NCBI GenBank assembly: GCA_965214235.1
Contig: CBDCBH010000003.1
Coordinates: 1,240,001 to 1,304,000, forward strand
Reading direction: 5' to 3'
DNA from: Ilyomonas sp965214235
Lineage (GTDB): Bacteria > Bacteroidota > Bacteroidia > Chitinophagales > Chitinophagaceae
DNA length: 64,000 nt
Shown: piece after piece, positions 37,271-46,461 of the stretch
Layout of the letters: each line of letters opens with the position of its first letter
Position numbering within the stretch: the first letter of the stretch is position 1
Notes under the pieces: generated by a model
Seen by the model: the letters and a program-made list of their open reading frames with translations, nothing else
Databases searched by the model: none
Told to the model about the DNA's origin: nothing
Translations under genes and position numbers: made by a program

Positions 37271-38059
37271 TTATTTTTCAAACATAGCTTCATCGGCTAT
37301 TGCGCCACGTTCACGCACAATCATCTTCAAAGGCTTGCCGTTCTGAAGTACAAATTCAAACACTAAATCACGTTCTTTGGTAAAAAATAAAGTATCCGCT
37401 TGCGGGTACAAAGTAAAACTGTTATTGCCTGCGGTAAGTATCAAAACACCGTTTCCTTTTTGCACATTCATACTGCCCTGTTCTTTACTAACATACCTGC
37501 CCGTTAGCGCACTCAACCTTACTTCAGGCAGTATAACTTCTTTTCTTTTATTGATATAATCTGCCGGGTGATGATTGTAACTTAGTATCCGCGACATCTT
37601 CCACACGCCATCTTTCAGCAACCACAAATGCGTAAAGCTGGCTTGGCCGTCAAGGTATTCGGGTTTGCTATTTGCTGTGATGTAAAACACGTGCTCGCCC
37701 GAAATCACAGCACCATACAACTGGTTATCTTTTTGCATCGGGTACACATGCACGGTGCCTGCCACAGCTTCCCTGCGCAACCGGTAATTGGCATTGCTGC
37801 ACAGGTTTTTTGCAAGCGATTGGCTCAACGCTTTTGCACCATCTGTAATGCCGCCTTTATCGTGGTAAAACTCCACATCATCCCAAATAAAGTTGGTGTA
37901 GGCAGCCGTATCGCAATTGTTATATGCCTTCCAAAAAGCGCTGTCTAAATGCGAGATGGTAGCGCTTACATTTTCTTCTGTTGCTTGTGCAAAAAGGGTG
38001 GCTGTGGGTACAATAAATAACAGGCAAATCATAGCCGTAAACATGTATTTTCTTTTCAT
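37271..38059 (-). CDS. Exported NTF2-like (SnoaL/DUF4440-type) protein
   Basis: A 262-residue protein with a clear signal peptide ending at LFAQ. Residues 30-150 look like an NTF2-fold domain: HLDSAFWKAYNNCDTAAYTNFIWDDVEFYHDKGG is the usual opening, and SFTHLWLLKDGVWKMSRILSYNH the usual last strands. The remaining 100 residues, beginning around VRLSALTGRYV, resemble a small beta-barrel (DUF3471-like, TGRYVSKEQGSM). Role unknown; the cavity suggests binding of a small molecule. The next upstream gene is a lipoprotein 17 bp away, so they probably form one operon. Convergent with the ABC genes. Confidence 0.75.
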   Translation of the reverse strand: MKRKYMFTAMICLLFIVPTATLFAQATEENVSATISHLDSAFWKAYNNCDTAAYTNFIWDDVEFYHDKGGITDGAKALSQSLAKNLCSNANYRLRREAVAGTVHVYPMQKDNQLYGAVISGEHVFYITANSKPEYLDGQASFTHLWLLKDGVWKMSRILSYNHHPADYINKRKEVILPEVRLSALTGRYVSKEQGSMNVQKGNGVLILTAGNNSFTLYPQADTLFFTKERDLVFEFVLQNGKPLKMIVRERGAIADEAMFEK

Positions 38060-38076
38060 AGCATTTTTGTTTTTAG

Positions 38077-38460
38077 TTAGTTTTTCAAAAGGTTTTTTAA
38101 TCCTTCACCTAATGTTTTTATATGATGATAAGAAGTGATTGAGTTCCTATCTTTATTAAACATAATGGCAAGATTACCAGGTTCATGCTTCATATAAAAA
38201 GTAGTGCTGTCGTTCAATGTTAGTTCTGCATCTATATGCGTGTTAATGAAAGAGACATTGCTTTCGCTACCTAATTTTCGGGTTAAATAATCTTCCACTT
38301 TCCTTGTATCCACCTGCGGATAATGCGCCAGTATTTTATACTCGTGTTCCGACTCGCTAAGCGTGATGCTGATGTTATGATTGTTGCCAAACATTGAGCA
38401 GGAAGCGCAACCAACCATGCCTGCTATTATACAAATAAAAGCCAGTGTACGTGTTTTCAT
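38077..38460 (-). CDS. Small lipoprotein of unknown function
   Basis: A 127-residue protein with a lipoprotein signal (hydrophobic stretch ending in GMVGC) and a mature part with alternating charged and hydrophobic residues. I do not recognise the family. A longer frame begins at 38520, but the ATG at 38460 is followed directly by the lipoprotein signal and is preferred. It lies 17 bp upstream of the NTF2-like gene, and both proteins would sit in the cell envelope. Confidence 0.65.
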   Translation of the reverse strand: MKTRTLAFICIIAGMVGCASCSMFGNNHNISITLSESEHEYKILAHYPQVDTRKVEDYLTRKLGSESNVSFINTHIDAELTLNDSTTFYMKHEPGNLAIMFNKDRNSITSYHHIKTLGEGLKNLLKN

Positions 38461-38660
38461 GTTTAACGATTGAATGAATGAAAAAGCAGTTTGAACGAGC
38501 GCTGCAAAGAGCAGTCTCATCCGCTTACAATAACAAAAAATAATAAAAATTGAAAAGTAAAACTGACTATTGTTGGTACACGAAAATAAGGCGAAAGGAA
38601 AGCCTTGCTGATGAGTTTATACAAGCGGAAACAAAACGAACATCAGCGGAATAAATTTTT

Positions 38661-38986
38661 ATGAACGATACCTCCACCCAACCGCTTTCTATATTTATTT
38701 CACAATCAACAGGAGCCGGTGCTGGTAAAATAACCTTTAATCCTGTAAGCATTGTAAAACGCATGGATTCTGTTTCAGGCTGCCGCTTCCTACACAGCTT
38801 TTAAAACTGCAGAACTGTTTTTTGCAAACGAACAAAACAACATTGTTGCCAGGAAAACTTACAAGCTGGTAGCAGTAAAATCGGTAGGATAGTCTTCACC
38901 GTTTGCAAATGATGAGGGCATTATGGAAACAGTTAGTTTTTGAATATGGCGAACAATTAATTAATTACCATCAATATGATGAATAA
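38661..38986 (+). pseudogene. Remnant of an Hcp-like (type VI secretion tube-protein family) gene
   Basis: The plus strand reads, in pieces, GAGAGKITFNPVSIVKRMDSVS, then after a frame change SYTAFKTAELFFANEQNN and ARKTYKLVAVKSVG. After a stop and another single-base shift it ends in ETVSFEYGEQLINYHQYDE. This order (GxxGK-F-SIVKxxD, then a middle strand, then a closing V-F-Y-G strand) matches Hcp-family proteins. Two frameshifts, one stop codon and a missing N-terminus show it is dead. No other type VI genes are near; the family also includes stand-alone members. Confidence 0.5.
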
Positions 38987-39213
38987 CAATGGCGCGTAAG
39001 TTTAGCCACGCACAAGAGGGATGGAACAGGATAAAAACATAGCCGATAACGACCCTAATAGTGTAGTGATGTAAAAACAAACCTCTGTAATAGTAACAGC
39101 ATTATCAATTGGGTTGCAGCCATAACGCTTAACCCTATCTTTAGTTAATAAAAAATAGAATGATAAAGATGGTAGGTTTTCTTTTACACCATATTGTAAT
39201 AAGCAAATCGGTT
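38987..39213. other. Non-coding stretch after the Hcp-like remnant
   Basis: AT-rich sequence between the Hcp-like remnant and the end of the secreted propeller gene. It holds one copy of the dispersed motif (39072-39081) within a 19-base string, AGTGATGTAAAAACAAACC, that also occurs near 36495 inside the ABC gene. Nothing else seen. Confidence 0.5.
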
Positions 39214-41193
39214 CTATTTTTCAATCACCAGCTTCTTTGTAGCAACCGAACCTTTTGCCGTAATTAACTGCACAACATAAACACCGCTTTTCATGTTTGC
39301 CGGCAAGCGCACATCAATGGTGTTAGCTGCAGGGTTAATTATCAGCGGCTGCTTCTGCACCACCTTACCCGCACCGTTCATAATCATAATTAAGCTCTTT
39401 TGCGGTTCGCTTTCTTTGCTGTTAAAAGCAAGCGTAACGTGGTCGTGTGCCGGGTTAGGAAACATATCAATAGTTGCATTGGTAACGCGGGTTTCTGCAA
39501 TTGATTTAATAACAGTCCTGTTGTTAGCATCGGCATTTTTAGGCAGCAGACCATATACCACCAGCTGATTTGAAAAAGTTGCCATATACACTTTTCCATT
39601 GGCAACGGTAGGAGAAACAAACTTTGCAAAATTGCCTACGTTATCGCGAGCCGCATTTTGCTGGCTGTTCCATAACTCATGCGTAACATCATCGGCAGCA
39701 AACGCCTGCAGAATGCCGGTAACTGTTTGACCGTTGGCATTGCCCAATAATGGATGAGAAGCCCAAACGATACCTGTATTTCTTTTGGTAACATTAGACG
39801 ATACAGTAAGTATAGCGCCCGGCATTCCCGGAGGCAGAATGGTTGTACCGGAAATGGTATGGGCAGTATCAAAAATTTGTTTTTTGCGTATAAATGGCAA
39901 TTGCTTCAGCAAAGCATCTTCTGCCCAAACATAAACGTATTCCTGTTTCAGATTGTTTTTATAATAAACCGGCGTGCCATGAATATGCTTCTCTCCATTA
40001 AATTCTGCATTGATGTCTATAATTTGTTTTGCACCCATATCATTATCCGTTGTTTGCCCCATGCCGTTTGTATTTACCAGATAAAGATAGCTTTGCTTAC
40101 TGCCGGAAAGAGAGAGTGTGGTGTTAGGTATGATCATTACACCGTCTGAACCGTAATCCAAATCACCTTGTTCAAGCTGGAGCCAGTTGTGCGGTGTAAA
40201 AAAATCCATCACTGCAAGGTTGCCCGATTGGGTGGATAGCTTTATAATGCTTTCACCACGGTTAATCGGATTGTTTGGATTGCCGCTTGTACCTACTGCC
40301 CCGTTTCCGGTAGCGGCATAAATATATCCCTGGTTATCAACCGTAAGCCCTTGTCCGCTCATCCAAATGCCACCGTAATAGCCATCCGGCGTATCGTTGT
40401 ACACATATTTTTGTTGAAGCGACTGGGCATCATAACCCATAATCCAGCCGTGATAAGGTCCATGGTCGCAATGAGAAGCCCAGGCAATATAAACAACGTT
40501 GTTATACAGTAATAAGGCAGGTCGTTGGTTTTCTTTTTGCTGATCGAATGTAAGTACGCCATTCACCGCGTCCGATGCCGTGCCGGGATAAGTTGCATTA
40601 ATGAAAACAGGACTATTCGACTTTGCAGTACCGGTTGTAATGTCTATTGCATGAAGGTATTGCACGAAAACTCCGGTAGTGGTGCTGATGCTGCGCACTA
40701 CGACATAAAGTGTTTTGGTAGTAGGGTCGATAACCGGTGTACCCACAATGCCAATGTTGCTTTGGAAATCGCTATAGGCACCCCAATCACACACAAAATC
40801 ACTGTACCTGATAGCACGAAAACCATCTGGTGTAAGGTTCAGCTGCCAAAGCACGGAAGCGTTTGGATCATCGGCATCAAAAGCGTAAATGGTGTTGTTT
40901 ACGGTGGCGGCATACACAACGTTGCGGGTTTTGCCACCTACACTGATGTTGCTAACCACAAGTGGCTGCGCATAAATTTGATCATCAACACTCTGCGAAA
41001 AAATTTTACCGAATAAAGAAGCGTTTACATTCGATTGGTTAAGCGAAGTTTCATGGTTGTTCCAGCCGGTACGCTGCAAATCGTTATGCTGTGTTAGCAC
41101 ACTGGTTTGTGCGGAAACATAGGAAACAGAAAAACAAAATAAAAAAAAACTAACAATGAAAATAGTAAACGAGGAAGGTAAAAATGCTTTCAT
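39214..41193 (-). CDS. Secreted PQQ-like beta-propeller protein with type IX sorting domain
   Basis: A 659-residue protein with a signal peptide (to VSAQ), then a beta-propeller of the pyrroloquinoline-quinone-dehydrogenase-like fold (QHNDLQRTGWNNHETSLNQSNV, ATVNNTIYAFDADDP, YAATGNGAVG and similar blade motifs). It ends with a Por C-terminal sorting domain (MFPNPAHDHVTLAF to TKKLVIEK). It should therefore be exported to the cell surface by type IX secretion. The enzymatic residues of true PQQ dehydrogenases could not be confirmed. A single-gene unit; function unknown. Confidence 0.88.
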   Translation of the reverse strand: MKAFLPSSFTIFIVSFFLFCFSVSYVSAQTSVLTQHNDLQRTGWNNHETSLNQSNVNASLFGKIFSQSVDDQIYAQPLVVSNISVGGKTRNVVYAATVNNTIYAFDADDPNASVLWQLNLTPDGFRAIRYSDFVCDWGAYSDFQSNIGIVGTPVIDPTTKTLYVVVRSISTTTGVFVQYLHAIDITTGTAKSNSPVFINATYPGTASDAVNGVLTFDQQKENQRPALLLYNNVVYIAWASHCDHGPYHGWIMGYDAQSLQQKYVYNDTPDGYYGGIWMSGQGLTVDNQGYIYAATGNGAVGTSGNPNNPINRGESIIKLSTQSGNLAVMDFFTPHNWLQLEQGDLDYGSDGVMIIPNTTLSLSGSKQSYLYLVNTNGMGQTTDNDMGAKQIIDINAEFNGEKHIHGTPVYYKNNLKQEYVYVWAEDALLKQLPFIRKKQIFDTAHTISGTTILPPGMPGAILTVSSNVTKRNTGIVWASHPLLGNANGQTVTGILQAFAADDVTHELWNSQQNAARDNVGNFAKFVSPTVANGKVYMATFSNQLVVYGLLPKNADANNRTVIKSIAETRVTNATIDMFPNPAHDHVTLAFNSKESEPQKSLIMIMNGAGKVVQKQPLIINPAANTIDVRLPANMKSGVYVVQLITAKGSVATKKLVIEK

Positions 41194-41358
41194 AGGTGGT
41201 TACTTTTATCGGTACGAATATATACGAATATATTTGATAAGAAACATAATAGAGAAAGAAAGCTATTAATTCATCACAGAAATTAAAATTTTTAAACTTT
41301 AGTAAGCCTAACAAGGCAACTTTTAATTAGAATACTTAACAAACAATAATCATTATAA

Positions 41359-41390
41359 AAAAAAGTATTGCCCTAAAGCAATACTTTTTT
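41359..41390. terminator. Terminator downstream of the small exported basic protein
   Basis: A 13-bp perfect inverted repeat, GTATTGC...GCAATAC with A and T tails (41359-41371, 41378-41390) and a 6-base loop, about 60 bp after the stop of the minus-strand gene. Confidence 0.8.
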
Positions 41391-41448
41391 CACGCTCTTT
41401 GCATAAAGTTTACAAAGAAAAACGTTTCCAACATTCCGTATAAAAAAC

Positions 41449-41655
41449 CTATTCTTCCGTTTTCACTTTCTTCTTGTGCATTTTGCCATTTTTTTCTGTT
41501 TTAATTTTGTAGCCATTGTGTTGTTTGTGTTTACTGAACGTGTTATGAACGCTTTGCTTTACACTTGAAGTTGGTTTTATTTTTTGTTCGGTTTGCGCCT
41601 GGGAAGCAAGGCAGAAACTTACTGCCATAATAGCCAATAATAATAATTTTTTCAT
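41449..41655 (-). CDS. Small exported basic protein
   Basis: A 68-residue protein: a clean signal peptide (MKKLLLLAIMAVSFCLASQAQ) and a mature part of about 47 residues made almost only of Lys, His, Thr, Ser and Gln, ending KKKVKTEE. No family recognised. Such short Lys-rich exported proteins are common in Bacteroidota. A terminator follows, and its position between two unrelated genes supports it as a separate small unit. Confidence 0.6.
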   Translation of the reverse strand: MKKLLLLAIMAVSFCLASQAQTEQKIKPTSSVKQSVHNTFSKHKQHNGYKIKTEKNGKMHKKKVKTEE

Positions 41656-41832
41656 CGTAATGTTTTTACAAATATAAATACATATTACTTCAAATCAATG
41701 TGGTTTACCAAAAACAAAGTAGCCATACATAGCACACCTGGTTTGTATTTACATCAGTTTATAAACCCAACAAATATGTATCGGCAACCGGCACGATTTC
41801 AGTTGTATTTTTCAGCATCAACCAAACAATCA

Positions 41833-42222
41833 ATGAACACAAGTAACATAAAAACAAAAGCAATCGCACGCATTTTATTAGGCGCCTTTCTGGTTACAGC
41901 GGGTATAAGTCATCTCACATTTGCAAGAAAAGCTTTTCGTGCGCAAGTTCCCGATTGGGTGCCGATTAATGTTGATGATACGGTTGTAATATCAGGCATT
42001 GCAGAGATAGCATTGGGCGCCGCTCTCATCGCACCGGGCAAATACAAAACAACCATTGGAAAAACCGCTGCCTTGTTTTTTACAGCCGTTTTTCCCGGCA
42101 ATATTTCGCAGTACGTAAACAAGCGCAATTCGTTTGGATTGAATACAAACAATAAGCGATTGATACGGTTATTTTTTCAGCCCCTTCTTGTTTATTGGGC
42201 AGTAAAAAGTACAGAACAATAA
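41833..42222 (+). CDS. DoxX-like integral membrane protein
   Basis: A 129-residue protein with four membrane segments and the family pattern RILLGAFLVTAGISHLTF followed by GIAEIALGAAL near residues 52-65 and a conserved aromatic/Arg end. Members are related to DoxX/DoxD quinone-interacting proteins; here the role is unknown. The frame is open from 41698, but the ATG at 41833 is chosen because the preceding 45 codons have no membrane or family character. A stand-alone gene upstream of the SDR. Confidence 0.75.
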   Translation: MNTSNIKTKAIARILLGAFLVTAGISHLTFARKAFRAQVPDWVPINVDDTVVISGIAEIALGAALIAPGKYKTTIGKTAALFFTAVFPGNISQYVNKRNSFGLNTNNKRLIRLFFQPLLVYWAVKSTEQ

Positions 42223-42472
42223 GCAACCGGGTAATTGGTTTTCTTTTACTCCACTTAACTTACTGTAATCCATAATAAATACGGTTTACCAGAATGAACA
42301 ACTATGAATGATAAAGCTTCCGCTTTCATTCCTGATAACTGTGTTTACATTTTCATTGGGAGCAGTTACAATTTTTCAATTTATTTTTTAATAGCATCGT
42401 ATAAAAACGGCGCGGTATAAGTTTTGTATCGGTTTATAAAACACACAAAAATTTTAGTAAAAAAAGTTACCT

Positions 42473-43501
42473 ATGAATGACGAAACACAACAACCAGAAG
42501 AACAGAAAGGAATGAGCCGCCGCAAAGTAATTGGAGGCTTGGGCGCTACCTTAGCTACTGTTATTGCGGCACCGGTTTTTGGATCACCATCAGCACAGCA
42601 TGATGCACCTGCGCCACCGCCGGGTTTGATTGATCCTACTACCAAATATCCTAAACCACCGTTTGAAAGCCAGTTGCAGCCTTGGCCTGGTTTGGCAAGC
42701 AAAATGAACCCGCGTCCCGACCATGGTGAGCAGAGTTATAAAGGGTCGGGCAGGTTAGCCGGAAGAAAAGCTTTGATTACCGGCGGTGATTCAGGAATGG
42801 GTCGCGCAGCCGCCATTGCTTATGCCCGCGAAGGAGCTGATGTTGCCATTAATTATTATCCTACCGAAGAGCCCGATGCGCAGGAAGTAGTTGCTTTAAT
42901 TAAAGCTGCCGGTCGTAAAGCGGTTGCTATTCCAGGTGATTTACGCAGTGAAGCATTTTGCACCAAATTAGTGGCAGATGCCATTGCCGGTTTAGGCGGG
43001 CTGGATATTATTGTAAGCAACGCAGGACGGCAGCAATCGAAGCAATCTATTCTCGACATTACTACAGAGGATTTTGATGCTACCATGAAGACGAATATTT
43101 ATGCGCCTTTCTGGATTATTAAAGCGGCATTGCCGCACTTGCCGCCCGGTTCGGTTATCATTGGTACAACATCAGAGCAGGCTTACGATCCGTCTCCCGA
43201 TTTGTACGATTATGCACAAACAAAAGCGGCTACTATGAACTATGTAAAGTCGCTTGCTAAACAGCTTGCACCAAAAGGCATTCGTGTGTGCGGCGTTGCG
43301 CCTGGCCCTATCTGGACTCCTTTACAGGTAAGTGGCGGCGCTTCCCAGCAAAAGCAGGTAACTTTTGGAAGTGATGCTCCCTTAGGCAGACCTGGACAAC
43401 CCGCAGAATTAGCTTCTATTTACGTGCAACTGGCAGACCCAACCGCCAGTTATGCAACAGGTAATATTTATGGTTCGGGCGGCGGAAAAGGACAGCCGTA
43501 A
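42473..43501 (+). CDS. Short-chain dehydrogenase/reductase with a twin-arginine signal
   Basis: A 342-residue protein: residues 14-40 read MSRRKVIGGLGATLATVIAA, a classical Tat signal (SRRKV), followed by a Pro-rich linker. Then comes an SDR domain with the cofactor loop TGGDSGMGRAAA near 102 and the catalytic YAQTK near 250. The N-terminal block PWPGLASKMNPRPDHGE is typical of YghA/GsiB-like SDRs. Those use NAD(P)H and are normally cytoplasmic, so export in folded form with bound cofactor is suggested by the Tat signal but unproven. A terminator follows. Confidence 0.88.
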   Translation: MNDETQQPEEQKGMSRRKVIGGLGATLATVIAAPVFGSPSAQHDAPAPPPGLIDPTTKYPKPPFESQLQPWPGLASKMNPRPDHGEQSYKGSGRLAGRKALITGGDSGMGRAAAIAYAREGADVAINYYPTEEPDAQEVVALIKAAGRKAVAIPGDLRSEAFCTKLVADAIAGLGGLDIIVSNAGRQQSKQSILDITTEDFDATMKTNIYAPFWIIKAALPHLPPGSVIIGTTSEQAYDPSPDLYDYAQTKAATMNYVKSLAKQLAPKGIRVCGVAPGPIWTPLQVSGGASQQKQVTFGSDAPLGRPGQPAELASIYVQLADPTASYATGNIYGSGGGKGQP

Positions 43502-43526
43502 AAGTTTTGTTTGATAATGAATAAAG

Positions 43527-43569
43527 CCGTTACAGTACAAACATCAATTGTTGCTGTAACGGTTTTTTT
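43527..43569 (+). terminator. Terminator of the SDR gene
   Basis: CCGTTACAG (43527-43535) pairs with CTGTAACGG (43554-43562), followed by a run of seven T. It starts 26 bp after the SDR stop. Confidence 0.8.
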
Positions 43570-44003
43570 ACGTTCTTTTTTATTTATTGCATTTTTATGC
43601 TGCAATCGTTTTATTACACCGCCATTTATTTAAGCAGCCCCTTCTTTATACAACTCTTTTACTATAAAAACAAAGTAGAAAAATCAGACCAAAAAGTAAG
43701 TTTGTTTTTACTTCAAATTTACTTGCAGCAGTTATTATGATAAGTGCAAGATGTGTTGTTATAAAATAAATAACTGCCTCTGTTTTTGATAAGATTATCT
43801 AACCTCTTTTTAAAATTTTATCTTTATTAAAATCAAGATGCACATGCAGATGATTGTGTTCCTTCAAGTTTCCAATAACCATTTAAAATATGATCAGGCA
43901 CAGCAAATAAAAAAGATGATAAGCGGCGAAGCGAGTGCTTTTACATTCTGTACAAACAAGGTTGTGTTCTATTATTGCTAATGTAAAACAACGTCATAAA
44001 CCC
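43570..44003. other. Gene-poor stretch with two copies of the dispersed motif
   Basis: Copies of the dispersed motif in opposite orientation lie at 43665-43674 and 43701-43710, the second being the full TTTGTTTTTACTTC form. One 48-codon frame (43838-43981) has no recognisable product. No promoter or RNA was identified. Confidence 0.45.
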
Positions 44004-45104
44004 TTATAGTTTAAAAAAGATTCTCTTTCTATACAACCAATAACAAATGCCCCATTCTAAAAAGAAAACAACTAAAGAAGCCATAAGTAAATTGAACAAA
44101 TGGGGTGTATGAATATAACCGAGCAAACCCGTTACAATTGTAGTAATGTATTCTGTAAACCAGCGATGACCAACAATCTCAAAAAAGAGATAAATGAATA
44201 ATGAATTCATTCCAATCACCAAAAAAAATGTCAGGTATTTTTTATGATTGCGAACATCAATCCACCAGTAAAACAAAGCCAGTATTAGCAGCACCCAGCC
44301 TAAAGAAACAAGTACAAAAGAAGATGTTGCAATGCGCTTGATAATGGGCGTAATGCTACTCCAATCCAATACATAACCCGCCAGCAAACAAACCAATGCC
44401 CAAAACAAAATGGGCTTTGTTTTTTTATTTTCTTTCAATAAAAATTTTCCGGTTAACGCACCGGCAATGGTATGCACTGAAGTTGAAATACAGTTAATGG
44501 TAACCCATCCGCCTTTGTTAATAACATTCATTAATTGCAAATCAACGTAGTTGCCAAAATTATGCTGGTCGGTAAACGGCTGATCGAAATTAGGAACATG
44601 CGTAAAGCGATATAAACATTCGGCAAGCAATAACAAACCAGCACAAAAAATAACTTGCGCTGTAAACGACCAGTTGAAAATTAAAAAGGCTACCAGTGTA
44701 GTAAAAGATAACTGCGTAAGCACATCCCAATACAAAAAAGATATTCCTTTTTCACTTACAGCATAATCAAGCACACCCCAAAAAAACAGCCACCAGCAAC
44801 GCTTCAATATTTTTACAAAAGATGCTGCCCACAACATACCTTGCACTTGTTGTTTATGCAAAGAATAAGCAAGAGCAACACCCGCCATAAACATAAAAGC
44901 AGGTTGCACCAAATCCCAAAAATGCAGCCCGTGCCAGGGATGATGAAAGAATTGCTGAATGAATATATTAATAGCAACCCCTTTTGTAGCTTCATCTGAA
45001 TAATCGTACAAACCGGCGCTTTCTAAGGCTAACAATACCATAATAAAACCACGCATAAAATCTAATGAAAGCAAGCGCTGATAAGACGGTGTTGATGACG
45101 GCAT
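44004..45104 (-). CDS. HGSNAT-like (DUF5009/COG4299) multispan membrane protein
   Basis: A 366-residue protein with about ten membrane helices. It begins QRLLSLDFMRGFIMVLLALES, the opening motif of the heparan-alpha-glucosaminide N-acetyltransferase-like family, and contains HHPWHGLHFWDLVQPAFMFMAG, a second conserved block with the likely catalytic His. Members acetylate sugars across a membrane in animals; bacterial members are little known. The frame extends to 45173, but the ATG at 45104 is followed directly by the family start. Stand-alone minus-strand gene. Confidence 0.88.
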   Translation of the reverse strand: MPSSTPSYQRLLSLDFMRGFIMVLLALESAGLYDYSDEATKGVAINIFIQQFFHHPWHGLHFWDLVQPAFMFMAGVALAYSLHKQQVQGMLWAASFVKILKRCWWLFFWGVLDYAVSEKGISFLYWDVLTQLSFTTLVAFLIFNWSFTAQVIFCAGLLLLAECLYRFTHVPNFDQPFTDQHNFGNYVDLQLMNVINKGGWVTINCISTSVHTIAGALTGKFLLKENKKTKPILFWALVCLLAGYVLDWSSITPIIKRIATSSFVLVSLGWVLLILALFYWWIDVRNHKKYLTFFLVIGMNSLFIYLFFEIVGHRWFTEYITTIVTGLLGYIHTPHLFNLLMASLVVFFLEWGICYWLYRKRIFFKL

Positions 45105-45348
45105 GATTGGTTTATTTGGGAAAGATAAAACGAAGAAAGAACAAGTGCAGCAATGAAGAAAAACAAAATACAAACAAGATATTTACTTCGGGTTCCGGCA
45201 TCGTTTCACAACATGAACGATACGATAGAATAGATAAAGCTCATTATAAAGTATCGTCTTTTCGGGGAGGCGATATAGAAACTGTATGAGAAGTTATAGC
45301 GCAGGTAAATGGTAACTTTTGTGTGCTATATTTTCAGGTTCTTTTTAT

Positions 45349-45570
45349 TTATATTTTTTTTCTGAGATATTCAAACACGATAAAGCCCATAACCGCCAAT
45401 GTAAATGCAATATAAAAATTATTAATCGTAATCATATCCCGAGCCGCCCACCATATTCCCTTTTTAATCGCTCTTCCTGAATGGGTATATTCACCCATTA
45501 AAAGATTGGCATAAAAAAGAAAAATAATAAACAAAATTTCTACAATTCCTCTTAATATTTTTTTCTTCAT
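45349..45570 (-). CDS. Small two-helix membrane protein of unknown function
   Basis: A 73-residue protein with two hydrophobic segments (ILFIIFLFYANLLM and FYIAFTLAVMGFIVFEYL) joined by a basic loop and closed by Lys/Arg ends, a sound membrane topology. No family recognised. It lies 244 bp upstream of the HGSNAT-like gene, with no sign of a shared transcript. Kept because of its complete membrane pattern and initial MKKK. Confidence 0.5.
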   Translation of the reverse strand: MKKKILRGIVEILFIIFLFYANLLMGEYTHSGRAIKKGIWWAARDMITINNFYIAFTLAVMGFIVFEYLRKKI

Positions 45571-45884
45571 AAATACCCATTGGTGTTGTTAGCCTGCCTT
45601 AATTGTATATGTTTTCTTTTATTACAGTGAGCCGCATTTATTTATTGTATGAATAATAACAACATGAATACAATAGTGAACGATTGTTTTGTTTTATGCT
45701 GCAAAGATGGAATAAATAGAAAGGAAATGGATATAAATCATAACAATAAACAGGCTGATAGTCATTTATAAATGATTAGCCGCTACATAGGCGTTTATTG
45801 AAATATAGCTAATGAGATTATGAAAAATAAGCAGCAGCAAGCAATGGGCGAAACAGTTGTTGAACAGAAGAGGAAAACAAAGAG
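45571..45884. other. Non-coding stretch upstream of the DUF427 remnant
   Basis: About 310 bp, AT-rich. I see no credible frame, hairpin or promoter box in it. Confidence 0.4.
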
Positions 45885-46161
45885 ATGAAAGCAATATGGA
45901 ATGATATCGTGCTGGTGAAAAGCAACAATACAATAGTGGCTGAAGGCAATCATTTTTTCACCGGATACTTTCCACAAAGAATATTGTAAGCCGTAGAACA
46001 AACACACTACCTGGCCCCGGGAAGGTTAAACTTCTTATTTACACTGCGGGTTAATGGCAAAAAATATGAATGCTGCCTGGTTTTATTTTGCCCCCAAGCA
46101 AGCTGCTGCAAACATTACCAATTATGTAGCTTTTTCGGAAAGAATGAAAGTGAGAGAATGA
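45885..46161 (+). pseudogene. Broken DUF427-family gene
   Basis: The plus strand begins MKAIWNDIVLVKSNNTIVAEGNHFF, the exact style of DUF427 proteins, then goes out of frame. Later segments in other frames give TLRVNGKKYE and NAAWFYFAPKQAAANITNYVAF, the conserved C-terminal half. At least two frameshifts and a stop interrupt it. Intact members are about 90 residues; their function is unknown. The antisense frame over the same bases is only a shadow. Confidence 0.75.
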
Positions 46162-46170
46162 TGTTGTAGT

Positions 46171-46440
46171 TTATTGTTGTGTTACTTCCTGAGTGAGTAT
46201 TTCTAACTGTTTAGCATCAGCAACATTGGAATAAATCACATTCCTCATTACAGAGGCAATGACTGCTGGCGGAACAACTTCATTGGCGCGGGCTTGTTTT
46301 ACAAGTATTTTAGATTCTGGTTTATCATGCTTATAGGTAATATGACTACCATTAACTTTTGTAGCATTATAACCCAACTGAGTTAGAATATTATTAAGCT
46401 GTTTATGATTAAGCTTACTATAATTATACTGCGATATCAT
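46171..46440 (-). CDS. HicA-like small protein
   Basis: An 89-residue protein with the HicA/YcfA pattern: a first helix (KQLNNILTQLGY), then KVNGSHITYKH with Gly31, Ser32 and the catalytic-type His33, and a C-terminal helix. HicA toxins are RNases with a double-stranded-RNA-binding fold and are usually paired with a HicB antitoxin, which is not seen here. Instead it lies 21 bp downstream of the DUF4365 gene. The C-terminus is longer than in small HicA proteins (about 60 residues). It may be a toxin, or a diverged RNA-binding partner of the DUF4365 protein. Confidence 0.7.
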   Translation of the reverse strand: MISQYNYSKLNHKQLNNILTQLGYNATKVNGSHITYKHDKPESKILVKQARANEVVPPAVIASVMRNVIYSNVADAKQLEILTQEVTQQ

Positions 46441-46461
46441 CTATTAATTCTTTAAAAGTAC

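Noticed and set aside
43838..43981. A 48-codon plus-strand frame starting MHMQMIVFLQVSNN
   Set aside because: No family, no promoter box, and length within what chance gives in AT-rich DNA; kept only as a note.
45795..46007. A 70-codon minus-strand hydrophobic frame
   Set aside because: It is antisense to the DUF427 remnant, whose conserved residues explain the sequence.
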